The notes: generated by a model from the sequence alone, not told the origin. A stretch of DNA of 64,000 nt from Asterias amurensis (GCF_032118995.1 NC_092657.1:7007391-7071390); one strand, 5' to 3'; shown: positions 31,327 through 43,025, counted from the first letter of the stretch. Numbers and translations: made by a program.

Positions 31327-32895
31327 TGTGAAACAACACTTGAACTCTTGTAAACACCGATGCCTATTCACGACAAAAATGGTGTGTGAACTTGTAGGTG
31401 TAACTGGCTCCTTAGAGTGTAAGTCGGTAATACCCAGATGTAAACTCACTGAACAATGGTGTGTTTGTATTGCCTTACGTCCAAGAACATTAACAAAAGG
31501 GACAATAGGTCCTCACTAGTCGGTTCTTTGTTTTCAGGTGTCCTCACAGGTCCTTTGTGTACAAAACCAATGGTGATTGCTTCAATACAGGAACAACAGA
31601 AAGTACAATACCGGTAGGTGTCCTCTAACGTATAGGTGTGCTGTAGGGGTGATTGTGTAGGTGTGTGTGGCTCCAACGAGTGAAGTCGGCAATACCAGCT
31701 TGAGTAGCAAAACGAACGATATACGATGTATTAAATGACACTCAAAAAGCGAAGCACTAAACTTGCGGATTGGTTGTCTGCGTCTGCGCAGAATGTAGTC
31801 TACATGTAGTTTGAGTCCGCACTGCTGGTAGCAAGCATCGAGTATCTAATAACAAATTACAAAGTCAGTCTATTGTCTGTTTATCTATGAAGGACTGGTC
31901 TTTCAATCAACCGAAGTATTGTTAGCTTTCCAAGGGAATCCAGACTTTAGTTGAATAGATGACATAATTTTCAAAGAAAAGCCACGGTATGATGAAGCTT
32001 GAAGGTCAATGTCATATAATCAACTTGTTTTAACAAGTAATTTAAAAATTACTTACGCTAATACGCTGGTGCTCACTAATGACTTTCTGGTTTATTGGAA
32101 ATCGATTGATTACTGTAAGCTGGAAGGCCGTAAAATTCCTGTTTGGCCTTAAGAGTCAAGATTCTAAAGAGCAATTGCATTCCAATGCGAAATAAGTAAA
32201 TTAAATCTTTTGAAACTCGACCATTGATTTCAATGTCACGGCTTTCTTTATTGTTTCCACTAAGGTTTGAATCCCAAGGTGCACACACCCTCCATTAGGG
32301 GAAGACTGCACAAATAAAACCATTCATAGGGGAAGACATTTGTTGATTAACGACCACAGACCGGTGGAACAAACAAACAATGGACTGACCCAGCGACTGG
32401 TAAGTAAAGACTTGTATAGACGATGTGACCTGTGACATCACTTGTTTACAAAAGAGCCACAGAGCCTGGACTTCCTGCAGGCACGATTTGTACACAGCAT
32501 AATGAACAAAAACATTAAGTTGTATTTTTTATGGAGATCTGCACCGTTTAATTCCTAACAACTTTTGATATGATCATAGGGGGCACATTTTAAAACTTGT
32601 CCAGCTTTTACGTTCATCATAACCCTTGGATTTGTGTGGAAATTATGACACAAAATGTCAACTTTCCCATAAGACGGACCTTACTAGTGCTTTGCCGGCC
32701 AGAATACTCGAAGAGTGTACAAGGCCACATCTGATTGTAAACAAAGTTCACGTGGTCTACGTGGAATACCAGAAAATACACAGGGGCGGTAGAGGTAGCG
32801 CTACTTGTGCGCCACCGACTTTAAAAATATTCCCATTCGACCCTCGTGCCCGGCTACTGCACTGGTCGTAAACTGGGCTCCTGTCTTACTTGATA
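31327..32895. other. Spacer between receptor 1 and the minisatellite
   Basis: Contains the putative 5' leader of receptor 1 on the minus strand, with no clear TATA box. Several short frames are open but none has a domain. No repeat family from elsewhere in the window was recognised. Confidence 0.4.
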
Positions 32896-34712
32896 TATAG
32901 GTATAATTTGACCCATATCACCCCTGGTAATACCCGATATCTAGGTCTAACTTGACCCATATCACCTCTGGTAGTTCTTTATATCTAGATCTACTTTGAC
33001 CCATATCACCCCTGGTAGTACTTGATATCTAGGTCTAACTTGACCCATATCACCCCTGGTAGTACCCGATATCTAGGTCAAACTTGATCCATATCACCCC
33101 TGGTAGTTCTTGATATCTAGGTCTAACTTGACCCATATCACTACTGGTAGTACCCGATATCTAGGTCAAACTTGATCCATATCGCCCCTGGTAGTTCTTG
33201 ATATCTAGGTCTAACTTGATCCATATCACCCCTGGTAGTACTTGATATCAAAGTCTAACATGACCCATAGCACCCATGGTAGTACTTGATATATAGGTCT
33301 TACTTGACCCATGTCACCCCCTGGTAGTACTTGATATCTAGTTCTAACTTGACCCATTTCACCCCTGGCAGTTCATGGTAGGACTTGATATCTGGGTCAA
33401 TAACCCTCTGGAAGTACTTGATACCTAGGTCTAACTTGACCCATATCACCCCTGGTCGTACTTGATATCTAGGTCAAACTTGACCCATATCACCTCTGAT
33501 AATACTTAATGTCTGAGTCTAACTTGACTCATATCACCCCCTGGTGGTATTTTTTACCAAAGGTCAAACTTGACCAAATCACCCCTGGTCGTACTTAATT
33601 TATGGGTCAAATTTGACCCATATTACCTCTGATAGAACTTGATGTCTGAATCCAACTTGACCCATATCACCCCCTGGTAGTATTTGATATCAAGGTCTAA
33701 CAAGGTCTTACTTGACCCATATCACCCCTGGTCGTACTTGATTTCTGTGTCAAACTTGACAAATATCACCTCAGATAGAACTTGATGTCTAAGTCTAACT
33801 TGACCCATATCACCCCCTGGTAGTGTCCGATGTCTATGTCAAACTTGATCCATACCACCCCGGGTAGTTCTTGATATATGGGTCAATCGACCCGTGGTAG
33901 TACTTTATATTTGTGTCAAACTTGACCCATATCACCTCTGATAATACTTGAGGTCTTAGTCTAACGTGACCCATATCACCCCTGGTAGTGTTTGATATGT
34001 AGGTCTAACTTGACCCATATCACCCCTGGTCATACTTGATACCTGGTCTAACCTGACCCAGCTTGTGATTACAGGTGTAGGTTTATGGGTACTATGTTAT
34101 AAGTGAAAGTTACACGAAAATCCATATCACCCCTGGTAGTACTTTGATATCTAAGTAAAACTTGATCCATATCAACCCTGGTAGTACTTGATATCTGCGT
34201 CAATCACCCCCTGGTAGTTGATATCTAGGTCAAACTTGACCCATATTACCCTCCTGTATTACTTGGTATGTGGGTCTGACTTGACATATATATTAAACCC
34301 GGTAGAACTTGATATCTGGGTCAATCACCCCCTGGTGGTACTTGGTATGTACGTCTAACTTGACAAATATCACCCCATGGTAGAAGTTGATATCTGGGTC
34401 AAACTTGACCATAACACCCCTTGGTAGTACTTGATATCTAGGTCAAACTTTACCCAAATCACCACTGGTAGTGCTTGATGTAGCTGGGTCTAACTTGACC
34501 CATATCACTTCCTGGTAGTAGGTGATATTCGGGCAAAACTTGAGCCAAATCACTACCTGGTAACTTGATATCTGGGTCAAACATGACCGCCGCAACCCAT
34601 GGCATTACTTGATTTCTGGGTCAACTTGAGCCATATCACCCCTAGTAGTTCTTGATATCTTGGTCAAACTTGACCCATTTCACCCCCTGGTAGTACTGGG
34701 TTTTTAAAGTAA
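32896..34712. repeat. 44-bp minisatellite, about 40 units
   Basis: Consensus GGTAGTACTTGATATCTAGG, TCTAACTTGACCCATATCAC, CCCT. Units are fairly uniform at 32900-33240 and increasingly indel-rich towards 34700. A non-repeat insert lies at about 34062-34118. Many units read AGGTCAAACTTGACCC, an inverted pair of nuclear-receptor half-sites spaced by four. It occupies much of the space between the two divergent receptor genes. Confidence 0.93.
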
Positions 34713-35551
34713 TGTGACCGGAACTCGCATTCTGGGTCAGTTTGACCTATCTATGTGTCATTTTGAAATGTATTCCGGGTCAAAATTACCCAGAACTTGA
34801 CTAGGCCACATTTGGGGGCTCGGACTTCTTCAGAGTCTACACCATTGACGATCAGGTTACTGTGTGAGAACTTTGTGAAAGTTACTCAAAAATCAATAAA
34901 CGAGCAAGCCCGCTGATGCGATATTTGTTCTCCTTTTCTAGTAGAAGCAATCAATCGTGTTAATTCGGTAACGGTATTCTACTCTGTTTAATGTACCCTT
35001 GACAATTATCTGCAAGCAAACAACCTCCCATGCATGTCTTTTAAATTAATTTTCCAACTTGGGTTCCTTTACAGCAAGATCCGTAATGGAAAGCATTGAT
35101 TATGTTTTGTGAAAGCCGGGTACTACCATAAACAGACAATGGACTTACCTTTGGTTCATAAAGGAGCATTTCAATGCAAGAGGGTACGTCAGCAGCCACG
35201 ATCAGTGAAATTGTCATTCCTTAATGTTCAACGATTCGTTGATTGGATCGGCCTAGTTTGGGAAAATTCTTAAATAGAAAACACAATGTGTACCACCAGC
35301 AGTGCGGAGACAGCGCAAGTACGATACCAGCAAACGAGCAGCCACATCGTATCTATCCGGTATATCATTCGTTTGATAGCTAAACCTTATACCATTGTTA
35401 GGGTCGTTGCCGTGTGATAAAGGCCCGAGCCGATGATGTAGCTTGAAGATCATCACTGATATCAATTTGACGTGTTTAAGGAATTTATACAATCCTTGCT
35501 AATGCCCTGCTAATGGAAAACACCTGTAAGAGTTTATCACAATCACGTACG

Positions 35552-36694
35552 ATGGGATCCGATATAACTGTAGACGATTGCAAGGTACAAGGAGCTATAA
35601 ATATCACTGAGGAGACTCTTGAGCAGATCTTTAGTCAAGTTGATACCTTCATAATAACAATTGTGGTACCAATAATCTTAGGTCTAGGTCTTCTCATCAA
35701 CTTGTTACTTTTGTTCGTCTTTCTCCGCGTTCCCAGACTTAGATCAGAAACTGATGTGTACTTAGCACACTTGGCATTGTCTGATGTGATCTATTTGATT
35801 GTATGTTCTGCTCGCGATATATGGAGGTTTGTTGCTTCACCGTTGTTATGGGATGAGCCATTCAGCAGTTCTGCTGGATGTGTTCTTTATAACTTTGCAT
35901 TCCAAACACCATTTGCCGCATCCATGGCGTTTGTCACTGTGGTATCATTTGAAAGATACCTCGCCCTGTGTCATCCAATCCAACATCTTAAGATACGCAG
36001 TCGGAGACGAACCTATAAAATGGTTGCAATCTGCTGGGGCATTGGAGTTGTGTTTGCCGTTCTAATAACTCCGAATTTCGCCAAATACGGAGTACAGTGT
36101 CTACGGTGGCCTGAAGAGGACATGTATATAGGACTCCCGTCTCATCGTGCATACTGTACTTATCTATTTGGTTGGACGGAGTACATAAGCGAGCCTCTGA
36201 TAAACATTCCGTGGTGTATTGCAATGATCGGAAACGTCTACATGTATGCTCGCATCATCCACATGCTGAACAAACGCAAGGGTGTAAAAGCAGAAGGAAA
36301 AACTGTGAAAGCCAACTCAAAAGCGCGGGAGATCCGTAACCAAGTCGCAAAAATGTTGGTAGTAAACGGTATAGTATTCTTCTTATGCCAGGCTCCTTTC
36401 GCTACGTTAAACCTTTCTGCGTGGATCTGCCAAATATTGGGTATTGATAGTCCTTTAGATGAGGCATTCGGAGTACATGTTGACTGGATGGTGCTTATCC
36501 CTTTACGGATCAACACTTTTGTTAATCCACTCATATACTGCGCGTTTAATTCACAATACAGAGCGGCGTTTATCCAAGCGTTTGGATGCAACAGACGCCG
36601 TCAGGGGCAGCACTCGACCAATCATCCTACTCATGTTAACAGGTATGCAGCACGAATCGTCTGTTCTACGGGAACCGATAACACTAGACTTTGA
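35552..36694 (+). CDS. Class A neuropeptide-type GPCR 2 (paralog of GPCR 1)
   Basis: Intronless, 380 codons from ATG 35552 (an in-frame ATG at 35513 adds 13 residues not conserved with GPCR 1). TM1 32-58, TM2 69-92, TM3 108-138 with Cys110 and ERY 134-136, TM4 156-175, ECL2 with Cys183 and Cys202, TM5 214-238, TM6 264-290, TM7 311-332 with NPLIY 325-329. N-terminal NIT (17-19) is a glycosylation site absent in GPCR 1. About two thirds of residues agree with GPCR 1 by eye, highest in the TM3 end, TM4 and TM5. CQAP (279-282) again replaces CWxP. The C-terminal tail ends CSTGTDNTRL against CSIDTGESRL in GPCR 1, so the tail is conserved too. Inverted orientation relative to GPCR 1. Confidence 0.93.
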   Translation: MGSDITVDDCKVQGAINITEETLEQIFSQVDTFIITIVVPIILGLGLLINLLLLFVFLRVPRLRSETDVYLAHLALSDVIYLIVCSARDIWRFVASPLLWDEPFSSSAGCVLYNFAFQTPFAASMAFVTVVSFERYLALCHPIQHLKIRSRRRTYKMVAICWGIGVVFAVLITPNFAKYGVQCLRWPEEDMYIGLPSHRAYCTYLFGWTEYISEPLINIPWCIAMIGNVYMYARIIHMLNKRKGVKAEGKTVKANSKAREIRNQVAKMLVVNGIVFFLCQAPFATLNLSAWICQILGIDSPLDEAFGVHVDWMVLIPLRINTFVNPLIYCAFNSQYRAAFIQAFGCNRRRQGQHSTNHPTHVNRYAARIVCSTGTDNTRL

Positions 36695-36789
36695 AAGAGT
36701 GGGGAGTGGTTGTTGCGTTGAAGCGTCTGTTCTACGGAAACCGATAACACTAGACTTTGAAAGAGTGGGGAGTGGTTGTTGGGTTGAAG
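36658..36789. repeat. 66-bp tandem duplication across the GPCR 2 stop codon
   Basis: CGTCTGTTCTACGG.AACCGA, TAACACTAGACTTTGAAAGA, GTGGGGAGTGGTTGTTG occurs at 36658 and 36724 with two or three differences. The first copy encodes the last 13 residues and stop; the second lies in the 3' UTR and repeats that coding end. Confidence 0.9.
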
Positions 36790-36853
36790 ATCTTCTTCTT
36801 CATCTAACACGAGTTATGCCGCTCTAATTATTCAGGATATCATCTAAGAGTGC

Positions 36854-36859
36854 AATAAA
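36854..36859 (+). other. Polyadenylation signal of GPCR 2
   Basis: AATAAA 160 bp after the stop codon, followed by a GT-rich GCCTTGTTCTGTAGGG region suitable as a downstream element. Confidence 0.5.
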
Positions 36860-37327
36860 CGCGCCTTGTTCTGTAGGGATACACGCATGCCAGTGCGAGC
36901 GGCCCGGATTATTCCGACGTACAATATGTCTATATGGCTATATTTAAACTACGGGATCATTAAAGGTACGTTAAGAGAAAACTATCTCATGACAACGGCT
37001 TTATAAGCAACAGTCATGACTTGTATTTTTTTTTTATTACTTCATACTCTTAAGTATAAATTTATTGGCATATTATGTCAAACTTATGACTTCTAATGAT
37101 CATCATAATATACAAACTCATAAATATGAATCCCAAATTTTACAAATAATATGACCTTTTTGGCACAATTTATAACATAAACTGATTCACAACTATGTGG
37201 AATTGTGTTCTCTGCTTGGCTTAATTGCAGTTAAAATTGTACGCATTGTACATAACAATACTGTGTAAGTGTTTTTAAGCCTAATTATAGTTACACGATG
37301 ATTATAAATTAAACACGGATTAACTAT

Positions 37328-37395
37328 TTGCCCTGGCGCTTTGCTATTTCGCTTGGGCGCTTTGCTATTTTGCTTGGGCGCTCTACTATTTCAGG
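37328..37395. repeat. Short tandem repeat, about 21 bp x 3
   Basis: GGGCGCTTTGCTATTTYGCTT repeated three times; the inverse CAAGCAAAATAGCAAGAGGC recurs at 37492, so the array may be one arm of a small foldback element (37328-37512). Confidence 0.65.
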
Positions 37396-37575
37396 AGATT
37401 CAGTTTTGTAGTAGCATTGGTAACTAAAACTAGTAGGAGAAAACAGCTGTAATACAACTAAACAGCCCCGTCAAACTATACTTAATTGCCCAAGCAAAAT
37501 AGCAAGAGGCCCCGAGAGTAATAAGGGTTTCTTACTTTATTACGCCATTTAACAAAAAAGGCATATAATTGTGAA

Positions 37576-37709
37576 TGGGAATAAAAGAGTAGTGGCTCGT
37601 TCTTAAACGGTCAATTAAAACCTTAAGCGCTCGGGCCTTTATTACACGGCAACGACCCTGCCGGTTTTAAACGGCCGTTTAAGAACTCGCCGCTACCCTT
37701 TTATTCCCT
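37576..37709. mobile_element. Family H foldback MITE, copy 1
   Basis: GGGAATAAAAGAGTAGTGGC, TCGTTCTTAAACGG pairs with CCGTTTAAGAACTCGCCGCT, ACCCTTTTATTCCC. About 134 bp, noncoding; a second copy lies at 43541. Confidence 0.8.
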
Positions 37710-38501
37710 TAATTATGCTCATGGGTGTTATTGTTTTTGGGTATATACCCACTCCCTCATACTGCTTTAAATCATACTACTGACGTCATTGTATCTGTTA
37801 AGTATAAAAGACACGATGCATAAAACATGGCCTTTTTAAGCTTTAAAACTCGCATTGACACTGTCACACAAGCTTTTAAACTCACATTGTCAGAAAGGCT
37901 TTTAAACTCGTATAGGCACTGCCATAGCAAGCCTTTTACAACTTGCATTACTGTTGTACTACCAGTAACTAAATAAAAAATAACTACATAAAAATGACGG
38001 AGCTCAAACTGGGCCCAAGCCAAGCTCAGGTTTAGAAAAGGCACTTTATATATATAATGTTGCGTTGTATTTACGGTCATAGCCTTTTTTTTAGTTTTTC
38101 ATTTCAATTTAATGTAGTCAAACTGAAGCTGGTTTCCTTTTTACCTTTACAATAAAATATTACAGGATTTTTAAATAGGAATCAAAGAATTGACGAAAAG
38201 TCTTGAATCACCATAAAATAAAAACTGTGACATTATAATGTCTATTACTTCTGCTGAACGATGGATACTCTTTTTTCGGACCCATAGTAGTCTAGTCACA
38301 CATAGACGGCGACAGAGGGGGCTGTTCAAAATGGCAACGTAACAAACTTGTAAACATGTCATTCGACAGAAACAAGTAGAACTTGAGACTTTGCATGACT
38401 GAGAAAGTTGAGTTAAGACCTAAATTTCTGCCTCGATTACCATTCGGTGCTGCCGCAAAACTTACTATAGGTTTAAGATTGTTGATAAAAATGGAACTTA
38501 C

Positions 38502-38627
38502 CTTGGTCTCGGAGAGGTGTTCAGGCAGACGGATGTCTTTCATTTCGGGGAAGGCTGGGAGCAGTGTCCCTAGCTTGGAGCGGGGTGAATAAGCAACAGA
38601 CTGTCTCGGCTGCTCCTTACGGGTCAT
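38502..38627 (-). CDS. Putative first coding exon, hypothetical protein
   Basis: ATG 38627 to a consensus donor AAG|GTAAGT at 38502: 42 codons, MTRKEQPRQSVAYSPRSKLG, TLLPAFPEMKDIRLPEHLSE, TK. The composition and GC content contrast with the AT-rich surroundings, the donor is strong and phase 0, and CCCACAG upstream (near 38641) could be an acceptor if it is a second exon. No partner exon was found in the next kilobase in the splicing direction, which holds short tandem repeats (37838-37950). I do not recognise the protein. It is N-terminal, basic and proline-containing, with no signal peptide. Confidence 0.42.
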
Positions 38628-38705
38628 CTCAGTTGGTGTGCTGTGGGTTTTAAAAATGAGAAGAAAATTAGAAGAGTGATGACCACGATCTCTATTTATA
38701 ATGAA

Positions 38706-39098
38706 TGGATAGCGGGCTGGCCTATGTGTGTGCACATGCCCATGAAGTCACTGTGTGCCATTTTGAAACACCCCAAAAGCTGTTGAATGCACATAACGGG
38801 TATACAAAATACCCCAATGTTTTTTCTATGCACACTTTGCAGGTATATTAAAAACAACAAGTTTTCGGCAGAAAATCCCCTAAAATAAACAGTCGCGAAC
38901 AATAAAATATCGACTTTTTCCAACAAACAAGGTAGTATCTGTTTTTGCAGTTTATTGCTGCATAAGAAAGCATTTTTCAAAATAATGTTGGAAAAAAAAA
39001 ACACAACAACACAAGATTGTTTGCACATATATGCAGTTTTGGGTGTTTTAAAATGGCGACAGTGGTGACTTCAATGAACGTACTCAACCCGCTATCCA
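38706..39098. mobile_element. Family K TIR element upstream of the 38502 exon
   Basis: The left TGGATAGCGGGCTGG and right CAACCCGCTATCCA ends are inverted. A second inverted pair follows (GAAGTCACTGTGTGCCATTT against AAAATGGCGACAGTGGTGAC). 393 bp, AT-rich interior, noncoding. It may displace or supply the promoter of the adjacent minus-strand exon. Confidence 0.7.
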
Positions 39099-39244
39099 GT
39101 CAGTATAATAGAGATCAGTGGTGATCACCCAGTCAGCCGGTATTAGCATAATATCAATGTGAGACTGTTTTGGGGCACTAGGTGGCAGCAGATTTACAGA
39201 GTAGCACCCTGTGTTGCAGCCTGAACATCTGACGTCACATTGCG

Positions 39245-39525
39245 AGTGTGATCGTTCGATTAGCTCTTGCCAGAGGCTCACCCGAGTTAGCACTGCGGGG
39301 TCGACCCAGGGAAGCTAAACGATCGCACCCAAAGATACGCAGTCAAATTCTATTGCGGATGTGACAGCAGTGTGCATTGTACCCAATGGAATCACTGGAA
39401 TCAGGGACCTGTCTTCATCCTCGTGGATAAAGACAGGGGCCCAGTCTCATACAGGGTGTGTTCATTTAGCTTTCTTGAATCGACCCCGCGGTGCTCATTC
39501 GGGTGAGCCCGTGCCAAAAATCGAA
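39245..39525. mobile_element. Foldback element L
   Basis: GCTCACCCGAGTTAGCACTG, CGGGGTCGACCCAGGGAAGC, TAAACGATCGCAC (39278-39330) is mirrored by TTTAGCTTTCTTGAATCGAC, CCCGCGGTGCTCATTCGGGT, GAGCC (39466-39510). A third partial copy of the GATCGTT..AGCT..GAGGCTC segment precedes it. Noncoding. Confidence 0.6.
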
Positions 39526-39555
39526 ACCTCGCTAGTCTTTCCATTTTCCGGGGAC

Positions 39556-39706
39556 ATAAGGCCTTTTCGAATCCATGGTTTCGGCTTCAGGCTTCGTCCT
39601 CTCTTCTGAAGCCTGTACACCTGAAGCACGCGTAATATTGTCAAAACAACCGCCGACCAAGCTAGCCTGAGCCGAATCTAAAACCGAAGCCGTGGTTTCG
39701 AAAAGG
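39556..39706. mobile_element. Foldback element M
   Basis: CCTTTTCGAATCCATGGTTT, CGGCTTCAGGC at the left pairs with GCCTGAGCCGAA.., GAAGCCGTGGTTTCGAAAAGG at the right. About 150 bp, noncoding. Confidence 0.65.
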
Positions 39707-40410
39707 TACATGAACTCCGGGACAGATTTCACCATTATACTGTACTAGGACTCTCGCACGATTCAAAACGGGATGGTGTTGGCTAAGATGTAAAAGTACA
39801 ACTGAACTCACTTGTTTTCAAATCTCATGGAAAAACTGGTTGAAAGAAGATAATATGGACGCTCTCCTCTGGGACTAGATTCTGCATATTTAACGAAATG
39901 GTTATTTTCCAAGTCCATGCACATTAGGACAGTTTGTGTTATTTTTTTTTACACATATTGAATGGAAATGAGGTTACTAGCAGGGGTAACTATTTGGGGT
40001 TTCAGTACATAAAGTTGCCTTCCTTTAGGTGGTTTACGTAATGGTATATCTTTATGTGTGTATACTGCATATACATGTAGTCACTGATGGTTCAGTCAGG
40101 TGACCGCTGTATGGGCATGCATATTTAGTTTGTATGAGTTGTGTTTTGTTTATGCTTCAAGTCACTGTACTTCTATTATGTGTTAACCACTTTCTTAACA
40201 CATTGTTGTAAGCAATAGGATGGTTTTGAAAATGTACCAGTGATCCAGGGAGGAGCTTAAGAAAGCATAAATAGGAAACTTTTTGCCCGAAATAGAATGG
40301 CCGGACTGGGAAGGGACCCGCAAGGAAAAAGGAACATGACCGAACAGGATTTCACCAGGAGGAACAGTGGACGACTCAAGGAGTGAGGACTGGATTGGGT
40401 CATCGAATCC

Positions 40411-40968
40411 TTAAAGACACTGGACACTATTGGTAATTGTCAAAGACCAGTCTTGTCACTTGGTGTATCTCAACATATGCATAAAATAACAAACCTGTGA
40501 AAATTTGAGCTTGATTGGTCGTCGGAGTTGCGAGATAACTATGAAAGAAAAACACCCTTCACACGAAGTTGTGTGGTTAGATGCTTGATTTCGAGACCTC
40601 AAATTCTAAATCTGAGGTATCAAAATCAAATTCGTTAAAATTACTTCTTTCTCGATAACTAACAATGTTTTATACTATTAATCTCTCCCCATTACTTGTT
40701 ACTCAATCGGATAATAATGAAAGAAAAATCACCCTTGTCAAACGAAGTTATATGTTTTCCAATGCTTGATTTCGAGACCTCAAATTCTAAATCTAAGGTC
40801 TCGAAATCAAATTCGTGGAAAGTTACTTCTTTTTCTAATACTACATTACCTCAGAGGGAGCCGTTTCTCACAATGTTTTATACTATCAACCTCTCCCCAT
40901 TACTCGTTACAAAGTATGCTAACAATTGTTTTGAGTACTAATTACCAATAGTGTCCACTGCCGTCAAG
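40411..40968 (+). mobile_element. Family A MITE with internal duplication
   Basis: Complete ends (AAAGACACTGGACACTATTG and ACCAATAGTGTCCACTGCC). The segment from AATGAAAGAAAAA to the GAGACCTC palindrome and TTTTATACTAT occurs twice (about 40538-40710 and 40710-40890), giving 558 bp instead of about 390. Confidence 0.85.
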
Positions 40969-41156
40969 GACTGTTTAGGGAAATAGTTGTAATGCCGACA
41001 CTTGGTACCTCTGTTTGGGTTAAGAACCAACCCACTACACAGATACCGATATCCAAAGGATTTGTTCCACTAGGAATCCCCTAAACACTGCGCCATCCAT
41101 TGTCTTCACCTCAACAGCCGTTTACTGTGAATCCTGGTGGGTCATCACCACACTTC

Positions 41157-42745
41157 AGCCCTTTTCACACTACATGCATGGAATTGTTTTTTTCGATCTG
41201 TTCACACTACAAAAACATTCCCGGGAAATAGCTTATTCCCGGGAAATAATTAACCCTGCTCAGTGGTAGGGTTAAAGGAGTTAACCCCGGGCAAAAACGT
41301 TTTTACCGGGAAAAGCAGCTAGTGAAAACGAAAGCGGGTTTAACTTACCCAACCTTTTGCTTCCACTGTGTTGAGACGTCATTAATCTCGAAAGGTCACA
41401 GACGTCAGAAATAGCGCGCCAAATAATTCGTGCGGTAACAATAGCCCTTCTTTGTTTCCTCCTTCTGAAAGTGTTAACATTTACGTACGAAAATAAAAGT
41501 GAATTACATATGTAATATACGAATAAATATAATTTATGAATTTAAAAAATATACCACGTGAATGGAATAGGAATAGAATAAATAGTTGTCGTGAACAAGC
41601 TTCCTTCTCGTACACACGACAGGTGTGTATGGTATTTCTTATTTACATGTACTTGGCCGTTGAAGGACTTGTGTTGCCCATGAGTCAGATTTGAGTTCTT
41701 CTATCGACATTGCTGTCTGACACCTGACAGTTAATATTTTAGTTCAATTCTTTTGCTCAATTTCTTACGATGGGTAGAAGTGACCGATGGAGTCATGATG
41801 AAATTTTGAAACTAGTTGCATTTTGGGCCGACGATGCAGTCCAAAACAGCTAGATGGGCATAGGCCTTCAAGAAACGGGAAATTTTTGTCAACATTGGCT
41901 GACTGCCTTCGTGGTGCTGGATATGAACGGACCCCTGCCCATTGCAGAAAAAACTGAAAACCTTGGGAAAAAGACTATATGTCGGTAGGATGTAAGTTTT
42001 GTTTTTCAATCCCTAAATATTGTCTATTGCATAAGTGTTCTCCTGCAAAAAAATAAATGCTAGCCAATATGGGGTTAAAGCCTATTAAGTGTTCATTCTT
42101 TGAAAAATGGAAAAACAGCACTATTGAAGATGGAAAGGAAGATTGCTTCTTTTTCTTTTACTTCTATTGTCAGATTGTGCAAAATCGACCATGCGGTATT
42201 TTTTCTATAAAACCTTTATTTACCTTGGCCCTAACATCATGGACATTATTATGCAAACCTTCGAAAATGCCATTCAGAAAGTTAGACCAGATTGACCTTT
42301 GACCAATACTTCCAGTGAGTGCCATGAAACCCGTCATTCGCACGACAAATTCCATCCGATTGTTTTACCGCATGTCTTTAAAACACTGTCACAGCAGTCG
42401 TCTTTTCCTGCAAGCCGTCAGCGACGTCTTCCCCGAATTGCAAGACTTCTTCTCCGCCGTAATCAAACAAATATTGGTATAACAACCCGCAAATACACAA
42501 TGTGCAGCCATTTGGATCGCATTATGGCAATGATTTTGCAGCCGGCCACGTGGCATTGTGGGAATGGACTTCCGTCCTCTAACATTGGTAACTTCCACAT
42601 GGGCTGACCTGTTTACCACATTTCCTGGGGTTTGATCGTAAGTGTGAAACGACCGTGCATATTCCTGGGGGAAAAATGTTACAAACTCCAGGGGTTTTCC
42701 CGGAAGTATATTTCCCGGGAAATAGCTCTGTAGTGTGAAAGGGCT
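41157..42745. mobile_element. PIF/Harbinger-like element, degenerate
   Basis: TIRs AGCCCTTTTCACACTACA (left) and TGTAGTGTGAAAGGGCT (right), with CCCGGGAAATA repeated in both subterminal regions in inverted orientation (41220, 41240, 42700-42720). It encodes a broken Myb/SANT-type DNA-binding protein at 41770, the accessory protein characteristic of this superfamily; no DDE transposase was found. The flanking 3-bp duplication expected of the superfamily is not convincing. Confidence 0.55.
41770..41992 (+). pseudogene. Myb/SANT-like (trihelix) DNA-binding domain, frameshifted
   Basis: ATG 41770 gives MGRSDRWSHDEILKLVAFWA, DDAVQN, then a frame change restores QLDGHRPSRNGKFLSTLADC, LRGAGYERTPAHCRKN, an in-frame TGA, and KPWEKDYMS. 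The order W...EI..L..FW....V...L......N...F..LA..L...GYERT..HCR.N....KDY is that of the trihelix Myb/SANT-like domain of Harbinger-type accessory proteins. One indel and one stop make it inactive. The start codon context is clean and follows a GC-poor leader. Confidence 0.6.
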
Positions 42746-43025
42746 TTAGTCACACCTAGTACAATTTTACTCATTAAAACAAAATAGTATTGATAATTTC
42801 CCCCTTGATAATGTATACCCTGTTGTTGGAAGTTGAATAAATATAATACTTTTGTTTCGTGTGAAGAGAAGCTGTCCGAACTTATTCCTTTACCTTCTGT
42901 TTTCATGTCTTTAAGGAATTACCCCTTTATTTAAAGTATTATTTATTCTAAATTAATCAATACCTCACACAGTTTCTCTATCCCTATTGGTGGAGAGCGC
43001 GTCACGTGGGGTGTTTAAACGGTTG

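Noticed and set aside
30950..31519. 189-codon plus-strand frame
   Set aside because: Antisense shadow of GPCR 1, which has full seven-helix support on the minus strand.
42299..42607. 102-codon frame as a second Harbinger gene
   Set aside because: No match to the transposase DDE motifs; left as unassigned sequence within the element.
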